Part shown: positions 33,326 to 45,307 of the stretch, one piece after another
Numbering within the stretch: the first letter of the stretch is position 1
How the letters are laid out: each line of letters starts with the position of its first letter
Assembly: GCA_965649825.1 (NCBI GenBank)
Contig: OZ287695.1
Location: 1,736,001-1,800,000 of the forward strand
Direction of reading: 5' to 3'
Source of the DNA: Penicillus capitatus
Lineage: Eukaryota > Chlorophyta
DNA: 64,000 nucleotides
Notes under the pieces: generated by a model
What the model saw: only the letters and a program-made list of their open reading frames with translations
Told to the model about the DNA's origin: nothing
Databases searched by the model: none
Program-made: the position numbers and the translations under genes

Positions 33326-36271
33326 ATGGATAGATTCCGGTCAGTGCGCGAACTGTCGCCTGATGTGGCGGCTCAGATCTCCAGTGCATCGTATATTCGT
33401 TCCTTGGCTCATGTCGTCGAAGAACTCGTTTCCAACGCTATCGATGCGGCGGCATCAAGCATCGACGTTCGATGCAATTGGCACGAACAAAGCGTCTCTG
33501 TGACAGACAACGGATGTGGCATTCGGGCCTCAGATATCGACAAAATTGGAACGCTTCGGTGTACAAGCAAAGAATCGTCGTACACAACGAAGCTTGGATT
33601 CAGAGGAATTGCTCTTTATGCACTTTGCCGCGTTGCTCGAGTACAGATCATAACGAAAGCGCGTGGGGAGGAAGGAATGTCGTCAAGCGAAGTTGTCGAT
33701 GGATCGAGGATCGGTCGAGTATCGTATCTTCGCAGAAGAAGTGTCCCGGGGACAAAAATTGTTGTAACGCGATTTCTCTCGAGGTTTCCAGTCCGAAGAC
33801 AATTCGCTCTGCAGACGAGGGAATCGAGAGGCCTGCTCGAAATCCGTGATCGGCTCCTAAGATTAGCGATGCCCTTTCCACAACTCTCGTTCACACTGCG
33901 CAATAGCTCAGACGGATCTCTACTGCTTAAGCTCTCGAAGGTGTCCGTCACATCAACAGTGCCTTGTCTGTTTTGCATTTCTGTTGTTAACGACAGGATC
34001 GTCATATCGAAGATGCCCTCCGTCCATTGTTCGGAGAATTGTTTACGTGTATAGTGCCCTTGTCTGTTTCCAAGGGGGGAGTGGAGATCGCGGGGTATGT
34101 CAGTATGCCAGGCAGTGCAAACGTATCACCGCATCTTCGTTTGGTCTACGTCAATCGTCGGCTGATGGATATAGAAGAGATCAGAGAATGGATGGATCAG
34201 ATCTGGGCAATAGGAACCAGATTGTCACAGGGAAAAGCACAGTCCTCTGTCTACAAGCCAGCTTATGTATTGAACTTCTCGCTAGCAGCATCACTTTATA
34301 CTGTCAGTGGCGATCCGCAGAAGTCTCGTGCCGTTCTCGTGGATGAAGGCGCCTTTCCCCTTGAAGTATTGAAAAGGGGACTGTGGAATGCATGGAAAGG
34401 CGCCTATCCTTTGACTGTCCAAGAACTGTTGAAGAAACAGATGTTTCGTGAATCGAAAGAGAGAACTTCCGAAGTGGGAAAAGACTCTCATCGCAGAGAA
34501 GACTCGGAATCTGAAAGGCAGATGCCGACGAACGCACCCGAGAACAAGAAGAGGAGAAATGATCACTGTGTGCGTCATAGACTCGCCTCTAAGCGCAGGT
34601 CCTTGGCTACGAACAGTCTGCCTTACACTCAGCATGACATCCAGATGATGCTCAAATCAGAAAATCGCACAGAGCATGAAATGTATTATTGCCAGACTCA
34701 AGAGAAACCGTATCCATTAGACGAAGACTTTACCAAGAGAGTTTCACAAAAAGTGGTCAGAGATAAAAGCCATCCAGTCGTCTCAGGGAGATATGTCGCG
34801 ACAGAAGACGCGATAGAAGGTCCTGGAAGAGTAAATCCAAATGAAGAAGACACTGATTGCCCAGCAGAAGTCGATGTCATCTCAGCGACATATGAACCCG
34901 AAAGCTTAAACAGTACTCGAAATCCCTCGCTCTATCTATCTGGATCTATTATAGATTTGCCACACTTAGCAGAGGAATGGTCTGCAGTCAGTGCTACAGA
35001 ATGCAATAACAGCAATCAGGAAATCGTTGGCGATCCAGCTGGTTGTGATCAAGGCAATACAGTTGATCAGTCCGGAAACTGGGATAACGGTCCGATCACT
35101 ACTCAAGACGATCGTGCTCCATCTACACCGATAAGATTATTAAAAAATCCACAGCCACTGACAGAAGACAGCCGTCACGCGTCTTTAGATCGACCTTTTA
35201 TTCAGTCCGCTCCGCCATTCTATAGACCCATCCAAAGGAACGTCCATCGCAACCCTCGCATTTCGATCAGATCTTACAGCACAGTCGATAAGCCGTTTCC
35301 AGAATCTCCCATCCGACAAGAGTGGAGTCCGTCATCTATTGATGAGGAAGCAAAAGAAACGCAAAATCACACTGTACTTAGCAATGGCACAGCAGGATTA
35401 TCACCCCACACGCTATATTCGATGCAGAGGAGACAACGACATCCCATCAGAGAGAGAAGAGTCCTGCTTCCCGGAACGGATATTAACGTTTGGAATGCAG
35501 AGTGGAATCTAGGCATGCCTCCAGTTCACGATCTCTCTCGGCAGACCCCGTCGTTGCCGGTGTTTCTCGACCGAAAGATCTTGGAGAATCCGCAATTGAT
35601 TGGATCCGTCGTCAAGAAGTTTATCCTCATTCGATGCGGTCAACAGGTTCTGGCTGTCGACCAACACGCTGCAGACGAGCGTGTCAAACTCGAGGAGTTA
35701 GAAGACTTCATTGAACAAGAACTGGAGAATGGCACTTTTTCAGTAGAACTAGAAAAACCAGTCACCATCCAACTCTCGTCAAACGAAGTTCAGGTTATCT
35801 CTTTCTGTTTATCTACATCTGTTAGCGCGAGTTCTCTGTCTGATTCAGGTGTTCCTTGAGTATGAAGAGACGATCAATCGATGGGGTTGGCGCGGAGCAG
35901 TCACTACGGAGCAAAAGAGCCTTGAGCTGTCACATCAACCGTACGTGCTAAAGAAACATTTCACAGCAACTGATCTACAGGTATGTCTTTGATTGATATG
36001 CCAAGGGGCAGACACTCGTTCTCAGGTATATCTTCAAGCTCTGGAGGCCACACTTGGGGCTGTGGGCTTACCGCCTTGTGTGCGTGAGTTATTAAAGTCG
36101 CGAGCTTGCCGCTCTGCTGTTGTGTTTGGCGACGATTTGACGGCGTCTGAACAGGATGCACTACTAAGGCGTCTCAAGCAAACGCGATCTTGTTTTCAAT
36201 GTGCACATGGGCGCCCGACAGTTATCCCCTTAGTCCACTTGCCCTCTCCGACGGAAAATCATTCAACATGA
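33326..36271 (+). CDS. DNA mismatch repair / meiotic MutL homologue MLH3
   Basis: Exons are 33326-33940, 33997-35793, 35849-35980 and 36026-36271, giving 929 residues. The GHKL ATPase domain shows VVEELVSNAIDAA, VTDNGCGIR and TSKESSYTTKLGFRG. The C-terminal domain has the endonuclease metal-binding motif DQHAADERVKLEE (DQHA..E....E), then ACRSAVVFGDDL and CAHGRPTVIPL, which together indicate MLH3 rather than MLH1 or PMS1. MLH3 pairs with MLH1 to resolve meiotic crossovers and in part for mismatch repair. In ATP motif GFRGEAL the Glu is replaced: the sequence reads GFRGIAL. The linker between domains is long and polar. Introns are 45-56 nt. AT content and spacing begin to change just beyond this gene. 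Confidence 0.92.
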
Positions 36272-39200
36272 GTCGTAAGGAGGAATACCACATGGTCCAA
36301 TGCAGTTCAGGATACCGCCTATCAACCGTGGAAGACTTCAGTATGGCCTAAAGAAGACGCAGAAACGCCAATATGATCTGGAAGACTTTCCTGATATTTT
36401 ATGGCACAAAAGATCGCGAAACTGAAAAAAGTGATTGTGCACCTCAGACATAGAGAGAACTCTTATTCTGAGTGGCAAGATAAGTGTACAAACATATGCG
36501 TTTAGCAGTCAAACCTGTACCTCTAAGAGATTTCACACGTTTACTTTTCGATGGCACTATGTGCATCTATGTAGAATGCGATATCTGTATGCCCGATCGT
36601 TTCACATGTGCATCGGAAGCGCCATTTTGAATCCTCCTTTGACTTTCCGACCGACAGAAGTTTCGAACAAAGCCGCTCTCCTCTCATGCAGACGCGAAAT
36701 GGCAGATTTTACGGTAGACTGGCATAACAATAACACTCCGCGCGGCTGTTGTGCTTATAAAAGCACACGTCGTGCGAAGAATCTCAATTTTGCTGCTGGT
36801 ATCTGGAGACTAGCTCACCTTCATGTAATCATCTCGTGTCTCTGTGTTCCTTTCGTGAACGTCTCTCTAGCCGTCGTTCGCGTCATTTGCCGACTCCGAT
36901 TTATGCAAAAAGTTTACAAGATTCCTTATAATTCACTGTCATCCAATCTCCCGAAACGAACGTTGCGATCTTTCATTTTGGACTCAGGTTTGTTAAAAAG
37001 AAAGATTGTCTTCGAGATGTCGAGAGAAACTTACCTTAAGAAGAGTTGTCACGAAAGTGAGAACGCCAATGTTCTTGCGATGATTCCGTTTCTGCAAGTA
37101 GTTGTTAGTTTTGCCGATACAACCACGGTTTTGATTGAGCAATGCGATGACAGTTGTCTCTCTAGGACGTTCAAAGAGTTCTTTGTGTCTATGCATCAAG
37201 GGTTTCGTAAAGTATTTGCCCGTGTGTTTAATGGCATTTCGTCAGCTACCCAATGCTTGACATGGTGCGGTCGCCGTAGAGTGAGAGGATCAGCGAGTTT
37301 CTCATTTTCGCTTAACGCTGCTGGTCAGTATGACTTGTTGCGATTAAAACATATGGAGCTCCGATAAAGAAATAGGTTGACCCGACTGCGAGAGAACGTA
37401 GCTTGAGGAGCGACTTTCGAAACAATCATGGCTCGGGTTGGTGATACTCAAAAGCAGGACGAAAGATGCTAACTAACGCACGCACGCACGCACCAATGAA
37501 ACTTTGACCGATTATTATCATTGAAAATTACACAGCGTCTTCTTGCTTAACATGTTTCTGGGAAACTTACACCTCTTCAGCGAGATAAAGAATGCGTATC
37601 AGTGCTCTGATGGACTGACTTCATCAAGATCCGGTGAATGTCTTTTGGCACCGTTCTCAGATTTCTTGATGGTGAACTTAGGAGAAGAAAAGTAACTATG
37701 GATCTTAAGGGAGAAACTTGAACATCTCTTTCTGCATTCTCCAAACTGAGAGCTTTCTTGTCTATCATTGGCTCATTGTCCGGGTAAACGCGTTTGTTCT
37801 GTGCAAATCTAGTTCTTGGTGTTTTTCAGGTACAGGTTGCGATTTGGTGTAGACAAGCATGCTAAAGAACTCAGGCTACGTACTCGTATATTTGTTCAAG
37901 ACATTATACGTTATTCGAACAATCAAAGAGCCAGTTGGCAATCAGTCCGATTTGCAATCATTACCAATGACACTTTACAAAGCAAGCAGCTCTTTTTCGC
38001 GTCTTCCAAACAATAGCGGCGTTGTGCACTATGTGCGATTACTGCGTTAGATGCCTAGGCTTTCTTCATTGTCCAAAGTTCTTGGTTCGCCTACGTGTCA
38101 TGTGCTTCGAAGTAAGTGAAACACAAATTATAAACAATGAAGTCGGGTTCCCTGGAAAGCCGTTTTCCTTTTGCTAATCCGAATGTCGTTGTTGCGTAAG
38201 ATTGTCATTGAAGATATTTACTAGTAGCTTGATTAGGTTAGAACATGTTCTTCATTGGTCTTCGCTTCCTTCTTGCGTTTCTTAAAGACGATGACGACTA
38301 CTCGAACCCTTGAAGAGTTTTCACAGATCAGCTTGGAAGAGGTACTGGGCACGAAGTCCCCATTGCATTTAGCGACATGCCACTAGAAGAACGTGAGCAA
38401 CTATTCTGGACCGTAAAGGCAGAGACAACACGCAGATTAAGGCAGAAGAGAACAACATGATGCAGCCCGAAATTCGTCCTTGTCTACCATCGAACGGGGC
38501 TCGACAAGACAACAGAAGCGCACGTGTTCTCTCTCGCCAGAGGAGAGGAGACTCGGCAAGGGACATCTTGATGGTTAGAATAACGCATATTGAATTATTA
38601 TTGACACACTCTGCCGTCTGATCACGGTCCTTGAGGCCTTTGTAAGAATTACTTACCATCTCCCAGCCAGCACTGCATACTGCAACCACAGCCTACCTAC
38701 CGCAACCGCAGTGAGCCTCCTTAAAGGACATCGTTTGCCATCATTCACCCCACTCCTCTCTACCACCCAGCCACACTCTTGTAATGGAACGTAGACTTGA
38801 CAGACACAGTTAGCACCGCTTCACAAGCCCCACCCAAACGCACGGAAGCAATTAGATGATATGGACTGGAAAGCAATCACCCGATCCATCCACGTCTATA
38901 GACTGGAAACCGCTTTGGCATTTGCTACTTAGATAGTATAACATGACATGGGCTTAATGTGTAAGTACTTCTACCTCAACTTGGCACTTCCCTTACTTTT
39001 CTGTTCTCCGCTAGTCTTTCGGTTGGGACTGTCCACCGAAGGAACACCAATTTACCATCTTTTCTTGATGAATTGGAGGGGGATGAAAAAAGGAAAAAAA
39101 ACCAAAAAATCTCATAAATTAGGAAGCTTTATGATTAAAGAGTATCTTGGAATTCAGCTGTTCTGTTCGATTTCACTGGTGTTAAATTTTGACTTGGCTT

Positions 39201-40104
39201 AAACATTCTTGTCGCAGTATGCTTGTTATCTGTAAGCGATAGCGCTCTAACATGGCCTTTGTCGACCGGTTCAAGTGGTGTTGATAGATATGTTAACGCT
39301 CATTAGACGGCTTGTGAATTGAAACGTGTTGTGTTATGTCAGTAGATAGCAACACTGCGATTACTTGACAACTTAGCATTTTTGTAACCTCCCTTAATCA
39401 CGAGACATCGAGGAGAATAGACCAGAAACAGTGTTTTTTTTTGTCTCTCGTTTGACATGCACGTAAACTTATTCGTTTCGATCGGCGTCGTTTCCCAGAG
39501 TATCGTTCGTTTGCCTTACGTCATGAGTGGCCGTCATAGTCCTCGTTCTGAAGCAAAAACTCTGTATCAAATCTTCATTACGTTGAAGCGCTGCGAATCT
39601 TGAATGCGTGCAGACGTTTTTCTTCTGTTGGAAATCGAAACGGCGCTTTTTACTCGTCAATCCACTTCGCATGTCAGATCAATCGTGCGGCTTTGATGCA
39701 ACGATTACTGACGCGGATTATCGTATGTTACAGTAGACCGTGAAGTTCGCTCGGACAATGACGTATGCCTTTCTAAGTGTGCTGATCGTGCGGTCATACA
39801 TAGAAATAAAGAAACTGCACTGAATCTTGGCGCTCTCATTGACAACTCGGACCTCCGCATTTACTCGGTGTCTGTGGCGTCACCTAATGCAATTAAACTC
39901 GAAGTGCACGACGACCCTTCCTGCAAACTGTGCACTGCTTTACGCTGCGCATCTCCAATTCTACGACTGTCATGTGCCAGCAGACTTCTAACTTTTTTTC
40001 CATGTAGCTTCAACGAGTGACGCTTCGCTGTAGGTGGATATCATTGCTAACCGCAGAATATAAGGAAGGCGGACCACTCAGTAAAGTGTTCACATCTCTA
40101 GAAA
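36272..40104. other. Gene-poor, AT-richer interval
   Basis: About 3.8 kb without a recognisable gene. The longest open frame (36435-37367, +, about 310 codons) starts from a non-ATG codon and its translation shows no domain, repeat or codon pattern like the neighbouring genes, so I do not call it. A short (ACGC)n run sits at about 37477-37493. Immediately upstream of the peroxidase gene, TATAAGGA at about 40059 is a plausible TATA element 46 bp before the ATG. The interval may hold regulatory DNA, old mobile-element remnants or multi-exon genes too diverged to see. Confidence 0.5.
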
Positions 40105-43100
40105 ATGCCTTGTTTGCTTCATAGTGCTCGCGCAGGTTTCCAAGCGCGACATGCTTCTTGGTTTTTCTTCGCTCTTTTTTCAGTCATTCTCTCAGTTTTA
40201 CCGCCAGCCACTCAGGCTCTGCCACGCGCCTTCTTAACCTGCGATGCTTTAGCCGACGCCCTAAACAACAGCGTCACCCACAACCTTTCGCCAGCCGTTC
40301 GCGCTTTCTGTCGAGTAACGACTGGAGCATTCGAGTCCTTCTACGGCGAAGAAAAGGATGCTGAGTTGGCTGTGGTTGTTGTCGACGGAGAAGAAGTTGC
40401 CGCTTCCGACCTCTGGGATTATGAAAGTACACACATCCTTCGTTGTTGCGTTGCCTTCTAACATCGATCGCAGATCGTGCTGTGGCGATATCATCTATTG
40501 ACTCTATTCCACTAACAGTCTTTGGAGGTGATAATGCATCGAAGGCGATGAATGAACAAGGTGTCATCACAAGAGCAAACGACGTTCGTCCTGATGGCAT
40601 GTGGTTCACCATCGTCACTTCAGATGTCGACTCTCGGGCCTCAGCAGTTTGGTCCAAGCTTGGAGAAATCGAATCGATGTTGTCCATTGGACTACGCGGG
40701 CTAGGCAGCGTAGAAAAGTCATTGAATGAGACTTCCATCCGCATGGAGACAGCAAGCGGCGAAAGAGTGATCTTCACTCTGGTGGACCGAAATGACGATG
40801 ACCTCTATCTGATTCTCAAGTTCTCCGATATATCTCGCACTGTTTATCCAGAATTCGATTTCAGCGGAAGTCGCTTGTACGTTCAGATCCTCCCAAAAGG
40901 CCTCTTCGCTAAATCAACTGGCATCGAACTTGGTTGGGAGCCCCCTGCAGATCGCGACATTGGGGATGATCTGGCCAAGGGCACACGTTTGATTGAATCT
41001 TTGCTTTTCGAAATGGTGACAAACATCGAACAAGAGTTTGGAAGGCTGTGTGTCCTTGGACGCAATGTTAGGACGGTAGAAGGTCACTGCAATAACCTTG
41101 ATAATCCCGATCAAGGAGCTTCGCATCAGCCACTCAGGCGGCATGACGGATTTTTTCGATCTTTGTTCAAGGCAAACCGTTTGAATCCAACGGGACCTAC
41201 ACATATTAACGTCCGAAACGTTAGCAACGCTCTCTTCTCATCAAGTAAGACCCCTTCAAAAAGAAACGGTATGTGCCATACCACTTATGCATGTAATAGG
41301 TCCTGGCGCATCTATTCTCGAAGAGAATGCAGAAGAACTCGGAGAAGTGTGTATCGTGACAAGTGCAAATGGAACGGAGTATGAAGTGTGTCCATTGAGA
41401 TCTATTCGGAAGAATCCATCTGGGACAGGGAAGCCGGTTATGGATTTCGTCGAATTCAGAACGAACGAACAAGAAGAGCTAATATTTCGATTTCAATCGA
41501 AGGACTGTACGATCGATCTGCTTCTCAAATGTTCCGGAACAAGACACGCGGAGCTGGCAGATGACCCCTGCGGAGCTAAAACCAACCGATACTTCGATCC
41601 AGTTGGCTGTGTGAAGGGACCTGCGGAAGATGGCGTGATGGCGAACTCCGAAGGCTTAACGGATCACTTCTTCAGCTTCGGGCAGTTCATCGATCATGAC
41701 TTTGGTCTGACACCGCTATCGCAGATCTCAAGGGATCAGCCTGGCTTTAGCCGACTTGGACGGACTTCAAAAGTCGAGGACGAGTTTCCGATTGATGTGC
41801 CCAAAAACGACTTCCATTTCTCTGACAGAAAGAAGCTGGAATTCATGAGGGCTCGATTCGCTGATGATGGCTTCAAGTCGCACATCAACACTCAATCATC
41901 TTATCTCGACGGATCTCAGATCTACGGAGCAAACACCCAACGTGCTAGACTTCTTCGGTCTTTCGAGGGAGGCAAACTTAAGGTGTCGGACGGGAATCTG
42001 CCACCATTCAACAGAGTCGACGGACCAGGTGCTCTGGGAGCAAATGTCGAAAACTCTCCAAACAAAGATGGCCAGTTCTTTGTTCTTGGAGATACCAGAG
42101 GTAACGAGCAGCCAATTCTACTGACGCTGCACATTCTTTTTCTTCGCGAACACAATCTGGTGGCCGAAGAGCTTGCCGAAGCCTTTCCTCTGTTTGACGA
42201 CGAACAACTCTACCAGACAGCCCGTGCTATTGTCATCGCGGAGTATCAGTGTATTATATACAACGAGTGGCTTCCACTTTTACTCGGTCTGGATTCGCCC
42301 GATCCACGAGATTTCGATTATGATGAAGATCTGGACGCCACTGTTTCAGCTATATTTACGACGGCGGCTTTTCGTTTTGGACATTCTTTGGTCGGCACAA
42401 ATTTACTGAGCATGAGTCCAGGGCCAAGAAGCAAAGCTAAGATGTCATTGTTGCCCATTCGAAACGTCTTCTTTGAACCAGAGCTTGTCACGAACTTGGG
42501 AGTAGACGCATTCATCCGAGGCGCTGCATGGCATCTTTGCAAAGAAATGGACAACCAAGTCGTCGATGAACTGCGCAATTTCCTCATAACCGAATTTGAA
42601 GTGAACGTGACTAAACCGCCTCGATTTGATCTTATTTCAATCAATCTGCAACGTGGTCGTGATCTGAGTTTGCCGAGCTTCAATGATGTCCGAGAACAGT
42701 TTGGCATGAAAAAATACAAAACGTTCTCCGACTTCGTGAAGGACCCAAACCTTGCCGATGCTGCATTCCAGATCTACGAAGGAGAGGTTGACCAAGTCGA
42801 GATCTTCTTTGGAGGGATGGTCGAAGAACACATTGGATCATCTCAGTTGGGGGAAACATTCACTACCATCGTCGCTGATCAGTTCAGACGGTCAAGGTCT
42901 GTCGCCCGCTCTTTGTCTGACACCCTTTGCAATCTCTTGTGTCGCAGGGACGGTGATCGTTTTTTCTATTCGGGAATTCGCTTTTCGCCAGATTTGATTT
43001 CTCAGATGCCGCGCATCAAACGCATTGTCCAACACAAGATGACATTGGCAGATATTATCTTTCGAAACACAGGAGTAACGAAAGAAGAACTGGGAAAGAA

Positions 43101-43122
43101 GGCGTCGGTTTTTCGTGTTTAA
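40105..43122 (+). CDS. Secreted animal-type haem peroxidase (peroxinectin/peroxidasin family)
   Basis: Exons are 40105-40426, 40474-41244 and 41300-43122, giving 971 residues. The N terminus is a signal peptide (WFFFALFSVILSVLPPATQA). About 400 residues of unassigned, probably extracellular sequence follow, then the peroxidase domain: the distal haem motif FSFGQFIDHDFGLTP, the calcium-loop region SSYLDGSQIYG, LHILFLREHN, the helix EYQCIIYNEWLPLLLG, the proximal histidine in FRFGHSLVG and NLQRGRDLSLPSFN. The His pair and the Asp of the IDHD motif are present, so the enzyme should be active. This family uses H2O2 to oxidise halides or cross-link matrix and is known in animals and some algae. 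Introns are 47 and 55 nt. No transmembrane helix or anchor is visible. Confidence 0.92.
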
Positions 43123-43250
43123 GGAAAGTTTATCAAATGCTGTTCGCTGTGCAGATGTCGATAACAACATTTCATCATTCATTCTGACGTCGTCGTCGTC
43201 ATCTTGTACTCAAAATATTCTGTTATTGGCTGTCATTTGATCATTAAACG

Positions 43251-44522
43251 ATGACGTGGAGATCGCTGAAGGTTCCTCCGGCCGAGCTCCGATTAGACTT
43301 TACACTGCCTACGGGCCAGTCCTTCCGATGGAAAAAACACACAGACGACTGTTACGTGGGAGTCGTCCGCGGCCGAGCCTTCCAGTTGAAACAGACCGCT
43401 GAAGACGTCCAATACAGGTCGTTTGTCACGATGACGCATTTCAAAGACGAAACAGCGTTCTCGCAGAAGACTCAACGCTCTCTCCGCCGCTCAACCGGAA
43501 GACACATCGCTACTGCGCGAATACTTCAACTTGGATGGACCATCCCTTGGCTCGATCTATCGTGAATGGTTCGTCTTTGAGAGCAATGAGAAAGGAGATC
43601 TCGTCGCGCTCACGTAGGTCCGCACGGGACGTCCGGTTCGGTGCCGTTTCTCCATTCATTCCGGGTGCCCGAGTTCTGCGGCAGGATCCCTTGGAGTGCC
43701 TGTTTGAATTCGTATCTTCATCGAACAACAATATCAGCCGGATCCAGGGAATGATCGACACTTTATGTCGCCTCTACGGATCTCCGCTCCGCTGCGATGA
43801 AGACCAAGACCAGGCGACACACGATCTCTTTGCATTTCCGACTCTGGCTCAACTGAAAAACGCAAGCGAGGAAGAACTCAGGCGTCATGGCTTCGGCTAC
43901 CGTGCTAAGTTTGTAGAGGGTATGTCCAATTCCTTTCCGCGACTGTACTCTATCAAGTCTACAGTGTAGGCTGCATTAGCGCCTTATCGGAAAAAGAATG
44001 TGGCGGCGAGGCATGGCTGATGTCACTTCGGTCGTTGTCGTATGAAGAAGCAATACGTTGTCTGTGTCAACTGCCTGGAGTGGGTCCGAAGGTCGCTGCT
44101 TGTGTGTGTCTTTTCTCCCTCGACAAACATCAAGCGATTCCAATCGATACGCATGTTCAGCAACTCGTGTACAAATACTATCGGTAAGGGATCTGCTTGA
44201 CAGACAAGATGAAAACCACCGATCCAGACCAGAGTTGGAGGGGAAGAGTTTGACGAAACGTGTGGTGAAGAGTATCCAGCAGCATTTTGAGGATCTGTTT
44301 GGCGAGTATGCTGGTTGGGCGCACAACGTTCTCTTTGTCGCCGAGCTTTCAAGTCATCAACGATATCTGCCAGAGAAATTGAGAACGCAAACTAAGAGCC
44401 GCAAGCGTTCACGACAGAAAAGCTCAAATGGAATAACGGAATCCGACAATGTCTCGCAATTGTCGACGCCGAGAGACATTGACTCAATTAAAGATTTGCC
44501 GCCATATCATGTTGCTAGATAA
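43251..44522 (+). CDS. OGG1: 8-oxoguanine DNA glycosylase
   Basis: Exons are 43251-43417, 43467-43568, 43618-43919, 43970-44183 and 44228-44522, giving 359 residues. Motifs in order: ELRLDFTLPTGQSFRW, VLRQDPLECLFEFVSSSNNN, the helix-hairpin-helix LPGVGPKVAACVCLFSL with the Schiff-base lysine, the catalytic aspartate in IPIDTHV, and LFGEYAGWAHNVLF. The enzyme removes 8-oxoguanine opposite C and cleaves the strand. The C terminus is basic (TKSRKRSRQK), a likely nuclear signal, followed by a polar tail. Introns are 44-50 nt, and one has a GTTCGT donor. The start ATG is 128 bp after the peroxidase stop on the same strand. Confidence 0.95.
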
Positions 44523-45307
44523 TACACGAAAGAGCAGTTCACAAAGTACCCACCCACTCTATCCGTACATGTTTGTTTACGACATGAACGAGTTGTTCTG
44601 CATTTAAGGAACGGTGGACAGGTCAAGAGATCCTGAAGAGTTCATGGCCATGCAAAAAAAAGAACTTTGGTGATCTATGTACGATTAGTGTTTCTATGGA
44701 TTTCACAAAACGCATTCTGATACCTGTACTCACTGAATCAAACGAGATACCCGTATGCAAACAATACCTTGGGTACAGGATGTCAAACCTAAAGCTTCTC
44801 AAAAGACCAGCAATCTGCCTGCTTTTCGGCTGCAGCGATTCTGCATTGCGTCAACCCTATTAATTGGCATGCTATGCTGAGCCTTACTTTTTGCACGATT
44901 CTGGACGATCATGGCAGTGTTCATGGAATACTGCCTACTGTTCTCCGACTGTGCGAACTCGAGTTTATCTTACTAAGTTCTAGGCTCACTCGTGTGCAAG
45001 TATGTCCGTATCTCTCCGCGGTCTTCGGAGAGTTTCTGCAGGACTCGTCATGGTCACGAACAAGGACGCGCAGTTGCGATAATAAGCTATGTATTTCTTT
45101 CGAAAGCTGCATCCATTACTGGAATCTGCTTTCCTGGCAGGATACATTAAATCAGTTAACTCTCTTGCATTTAGAGTGAACGACAACGTCGAACGCATCT
45201 TTCTCTATTGCGAACTATGTTGCGAACTCTTCGACTACGGTAAGTGGACTTGTCCGTTTCGCAGACCGACGAACGAAGACGCTTTGTTCTATAGACAACA
45301 AGCGAGC
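44523..45307. other. Spacer and probable 5' leader of the NACHT-HEAT gene
   Basis: No gene is recognisable. A GTAAGT...TATAG pair at 45240-45294 (55 nt) looks like an intron in the 5' untranslated region of the next gene. Its removal would place the first in-frame ATG at 45308, thirteen bases downstream. The frame itself is open upstream to 45089, so a longer N terminus cannot be excluded. Confidence 0.45.

Noticed and set aside
36435-37367. 310-codon + strand open frame
   Set aside because: It opens at a non-ATG codon, lies in gene-poor AT-richer DNA, and its translation shows no domain, repeat or plausible composition.
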